Origin: Anaerolineae bacterium CG2_30_64_16
GTDB taxonomy: Bacteria; Chloroflexota; Anaerolineae; CG2-30-64-16
Direction: 5' to 3'
Length of the DNA: 6,972 nucleotides
Assembly (NCBI GenBank): GCA_001871755.1
Contig: MNXL01000036.1
Span: 1 to 6,972, forward strand
In this document: in pieces, positions 5,664-6,972 of the stretch
Layout of the letters: every line of letters starts with the position of its first letter
Numbering within the stretch: the first letter of the stretch is position 1
The notes under the pieces: generated by a model
Database searches by the model: none
Told to the model about the DNA's origin: nothing
What the model saw: only the letters and a program-made list of their open reading frames with translations
Program-made: the position numbers and the translations under genes

Positions 5664-6197
5664 TCATTCGGTCCAGGTTCGCGCGCGGCCGAGTTGGTCG
5701 ATGGGTGGGTAGGCCCGGCGCACGGCCAGCATCAGCGGGATCCCCACCACCGCGCCCACCAGCGCCTGGAAGGCGTTCAGCGGGACCTCTGCGAGCGCGG
5801 CCGGCCAGCCGGTGAGGAAGAGGCCTTCTCCCACCAGGTAGCTGGCGATCATGATCAACGCGCCGGGCAGCCAGGCCAGCGCCATGCCCGCCGCGCTGCG
5901 CCGGCCGCGGCCGAGCAGCCCGATCACCAGCCCCTCCAGCCCGTGCGCCACCAGGCTCAGAAGCGCGAATTGGGTGTAGCCACCCAGCAGGTCGGCCAGG
6001 GCCGCGCCGACGCCGCCGGCTGCCAACCCCACCCATGGCCCGAAGGCCAGGCCGATGAAGGCGATGGCCACGTCGGAAAGGTTGACGTAACCTTGCGTGG
6101 CCGGCACCGGGACGCGCACGACCAGCGTAAAAACGGTGGTCAGCGCGATCAGCAGCGCGACCAGGGCGATCATGGCCGGTGAAACTCGACGATTCAT
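5664..6197 (-). CDS. ECF transporter S component (substrate-binding membrane protein)
   Basis: A 177-aa, six-helix-type membrane protein of the ECF S-component superfamily, which binds a vitamin or precursor and delivers it through EcfT with ATPase power. Hydrophobic stretches lie near residues 8-28, 42-60, 62-74, 78-96, 104-122 and 140-158. The segment TTVFTLVVRVPVPATQGYVN followed by LSDVAIAFIGLAFGPWVG and the glycine-rich GGVGAALADLLGGY is typical of the ECF-ribofla_trS/HmpT-like group. The N-terminal AMIALVALLIALT fits the EcfT-interacting first helix with small residues. The substrate cannot be assigned; riboflavin, thiamine precursor (HMP) and others use similar folds. The ATG at 6197 is chosen because GGGAGGA (6206-6212) lies 8 bases upstream; extending further gives non-membrane, shadow-like sequence. 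It lies 25 bp after the TA-like gene and 33 bp before the ATPase gene. Confidence 0.9.
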   Translation of the reverse strand: MNRRVSPAMIALVALLIALTTVFTLVVRVPVPATQGYVNLSDVAIAFIGLAFGPWVGLAAGGVGAALADLLGGYTQFALLSLVAHGLEGLVIGLLGRGRRSAAGMALAWLPGALIMIASYLVGEGLFLTGWPAALAEVPLNAFQALVGAVVGIPLMLAVRRAYPPIDQLGRARTWTE

Positions 6198-6205
6198 GGT
6201 GTGAT

Positions 6206-6212
6206 TCCTCCC
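6206..6212 (-). promoter_or_regulatory. Shine-Dalgarno site of the S-component gene
   Basis: GGGAGGA on the minus strand, 8 bases before the ATG at 6197. It lies in the 25-bp gap after the upstream stop codon (6223) and settles the start against longer in-frame options. Confidence 0.8.
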
Positions 6213-6222
6213 AAATGGAAAT

Positions 6223-6792
6223 TCAGCTCTCTGCGAGCTGTGCTTCGATCTGAGCCAGCACGGCCGTAATGTCAGGAGGCCAGGCAACGCCTTCCACATG
6301 GCCGTCAGGCAGATGAACGTGATGGGGGGCCGTGAGCAACTCACGATGGTGGTTGACAGCATCCCAACGACGCAAGAGCACGCCGTTTCCCAGGATGACA
6401 TAGGCCGGCACGGCGCGACTTTCGACAAGGGCACGTTCCAGGCCACTGAGATAGGCAGCGATGTTCGCTGACTGTGTTGATCCTTCGCCCAAGGTGGCAA
6501 TGGCACGCAGTAGGTTTTGGATCATCTCGATCGTGGCAGACCACTCGATCAGATCCATGTCATCGCCTAGCTCGCCACGTTCAAAACGAGGGTAGAACTC
6601 ATCCGAAGTCCAGCCGTAGCGTGCTTCAAAGGCGGCCGTGTGGGAGTGGAGACGTGCCAGTTGTTGACGGAGTTTTCCCCGTTCCCTGGCTACCAGTTTC
6701 TCGATCGTGCTCTCCAGCACCCAATCGGCCTGGCCGTTACTTGCTCGGATGTAGTGCTCCAACCACTGCACCTTTTCCAATACTTCTGTCAT
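6223..6792 (-). CDS. TumA-like antitoxin fused to a shortened TumE-like toxin domain
   Basis: The 189-aa protein appears to join both halves of a type II toxin-antitoxin pair in one frame. Residues 1-~100 match a small antitoxin family: an N-terminal KVQWLEHYIRAS segment, a charged helix, then YGWTSDEFYPRFERGELGDD followed by MDLIEWSATIEM. Residues ~108-189 match TumE (formerly DUF6516): the first helix IAAYLSGLERALVES, then LLRRWDAVNHH, PHHVHLPDG and ITAVLAQIEAQL. Full TumE toxins are ~110-130 aa; about 40 central residues (the strands and YRYHWQD segment) appear missing between residues ~134 and 137, so toxin activity is doubtful. The start has GGGAGG (6799-6804) six bases upstream. It is the first gene of the operon with the ECF genes, 25 bp ahead of the S component. 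The family names rest on remembered motifs, not on a search. Confidence 0.7.
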   Translation of the reverse strand: MTEVLEKVQWLEHYIRASNGQADWVLESTIEKLVARERGKLRQQLARLHSHTAAFEARYGWTSDEFYPRFERGELGDDMDLIEWSATIEMIQNLLRAIATLGEGSTQSANIAAYLSGLERALVESRAVPAYVILGNGVLLRRWDAVNHHRELLTAPHHVHLPDGHVEGVAWPPDITAVLAQIEAQLAES

Positions 6793-6835
6793 ATCACACC
6801 TCCCATTCCGCGTCCCTGTCCTACCTCCAGAGAGA

Positions 6836-6850
6836 GCCTTCAGAGAAGGC
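6836..6850 (-). promoter_or_regulatory. Palindrome at the predicted transcription start (candidate operator)
   Basis: GCCTTC (6836-6841) and GAAGGC (6845-6850) form a perfect 6-bp inverted repeat with a 3-base centre. It begins 4 bases after the minus-strand -10 box and covers the predicted +1 near 6848. That position suits an operator, for example for antitoxin autoregulation, or a 5' leader hairpin. Confidence 0.4.
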
Positions 6851-6854
6851 CTTT

Positions 6855-6883
6855 ATTATACCCCGAATGATGTAAGATGAGAA
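6855..6883 (-). promoter_or_regulatory. Promoter of the TA-like/ECF operon
   Basis: On the minus strand, TTCTCA (6878-6883) and a perfect TATAAT (6855-6860) are 17 bases apart. Transcription would start near 6848, giving a leader of about 56 nt before the ATG at 6792. That leader is too short for a known vitamin riboswitch, so direct TPP or FMN riboswitch control is unlikely. Confidence 0.75.
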
Positions 6884-6889
6884 ACCGCG

Positions 6890-6918
6890 TTGACAGCCCC
6901 GCGTGGTTAGGCTATACT
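6890..6918 (+). promoter_or_regulatory. Strong sigma70-type promoter for the rightward gene
   Basis: A perfect TTGACA (6890-6895) and TATACT (6913-6918, 5 of 6) are separated by 17 bases. The start would be near 6925, about 22 nt ahead of the ATG at 6947. Its -35 box is six bases from that of the divergent operon promoter (6878-6883). Confidence 0.8.
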
Positions 6919-6946
6919 CGACCCTGGTCAACAGAGGGCACGTAGT

Positions 6947-6972
6947 ATGCGCTATGCGTATCTTCTCAATTC
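6947..6972 (+). CDS. Start of a gene running off the right edge (unidentified)
   Basis: An ATG at 6947 follows AGAGGG (6933-6938) with an 8-base spacer and lies about 22 nt after the predicted start of a strong promoter. Only MRYAYLLN and part of the next codon are visible, so no family can be named. It is divergent from the TA/ECF operon and may share regulation with it. A later ATG at 6954 is in another frame and has no good ribosome site. Confidence 0.5.

Noticed and set aside
6198..6506. A 103-residue N-terminal extension of the S component, starting at 6506
   Set aside because: The extension is Cys/Ser/Pro-rich with no membrane or family character and lies wholly antisense-frame to the TA-like gene. 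The ATG at 6197 has a strong GGGAGGA site at the right distance.
6198..6848. Riboswitch control of the ECF operon
   Set aside because: The untranslated leader is only about 56 nt and the gap before the S gene is 25 bp, too short for known vitamin riboswitches; no conserved riboswitch core was seen.

Overview
The window is GC-rich bacterial DNA with tight gene spacing, strong Shine-Dalgarno sites, sigma70-type promoters and a mix of intact and broken genes. A fused double-ATPase ECF transporter, a WYL regulator beside a xylulokinase remnant, an ISAs1-type insertion sequence remnant and a TumA/TumE-like toxin-antitoxin gene together suggest a Chloroflexota (Chloroflexus/Roseiflexus/Anaerolineae-like) genome. 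That assignment is an inference from gene content and style; no phylogenetic marker is present apart from one tRNA.

Layout. Bases 1-328 hold no convincing gene, only GC-rich repeat-like DNA and one isolated promoter-like signal. Bases 329-1384 (minus) encode a WYL-domain transcription regulator. Just upstream of it on the same strand is the C-terminal third of a xylulokinase-type FGGY sugar kinase (1436-1916). This is cut off by a 342-bp ISAs1-family remnant (1917-2258) that has perfect 19-bp terminal inverted repeats but keeps only the last ~100 codons of its transposase. On the far side of the element lies the C-terminal stub of an unrelated plus-strand TPR protein (2259-2561). With two different broken genes and no target-site duplication, the element looks like the scar of an IS-mediated deletion or rearrangement. 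A self-contained tRNA-Arg(CCG) unit follows on the minus strand (promoter 2700-2728, gene 2615-2686, stem-loop 2579-2604). Bases 2729-3049 are non-coding and contain a perfect 16-bp dyad.

Bases 3050-6792 (minus) form one probable operon. In transcription order it holds a 189-aa gene that looks like a TumA-type antitoxin fused in frame to a shortened TumE-type toxin, an ECF transporter S component (177 aa), a 604-aa fused double ATPase, and the EcfT transmembrane protein (258 aa). The last three make a complete, dedicated (group I) ECF vitamin/micronutrient importer: S binds the substrate, the two ATPase domains drive transport, and EcfT couples them. The substrate cannot be read from the sequence.

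Upstream of the operon is a compact divergent promoter region: a minus-strand promoter for the TA/ECF operon and a near-consensus plus-strand promoter, with -35 boxes six bases apart. The plus-strand promoter serves a gene of which only the first eight or so codons (from 6947) are in the window. The observations most worth follow-up are the fused and internally shortened toxin-antitoxin gene leading a transporter operon, the two unusual ATPase residues that map to the same composite ATP site, and the IS-bridged double gene truncation.
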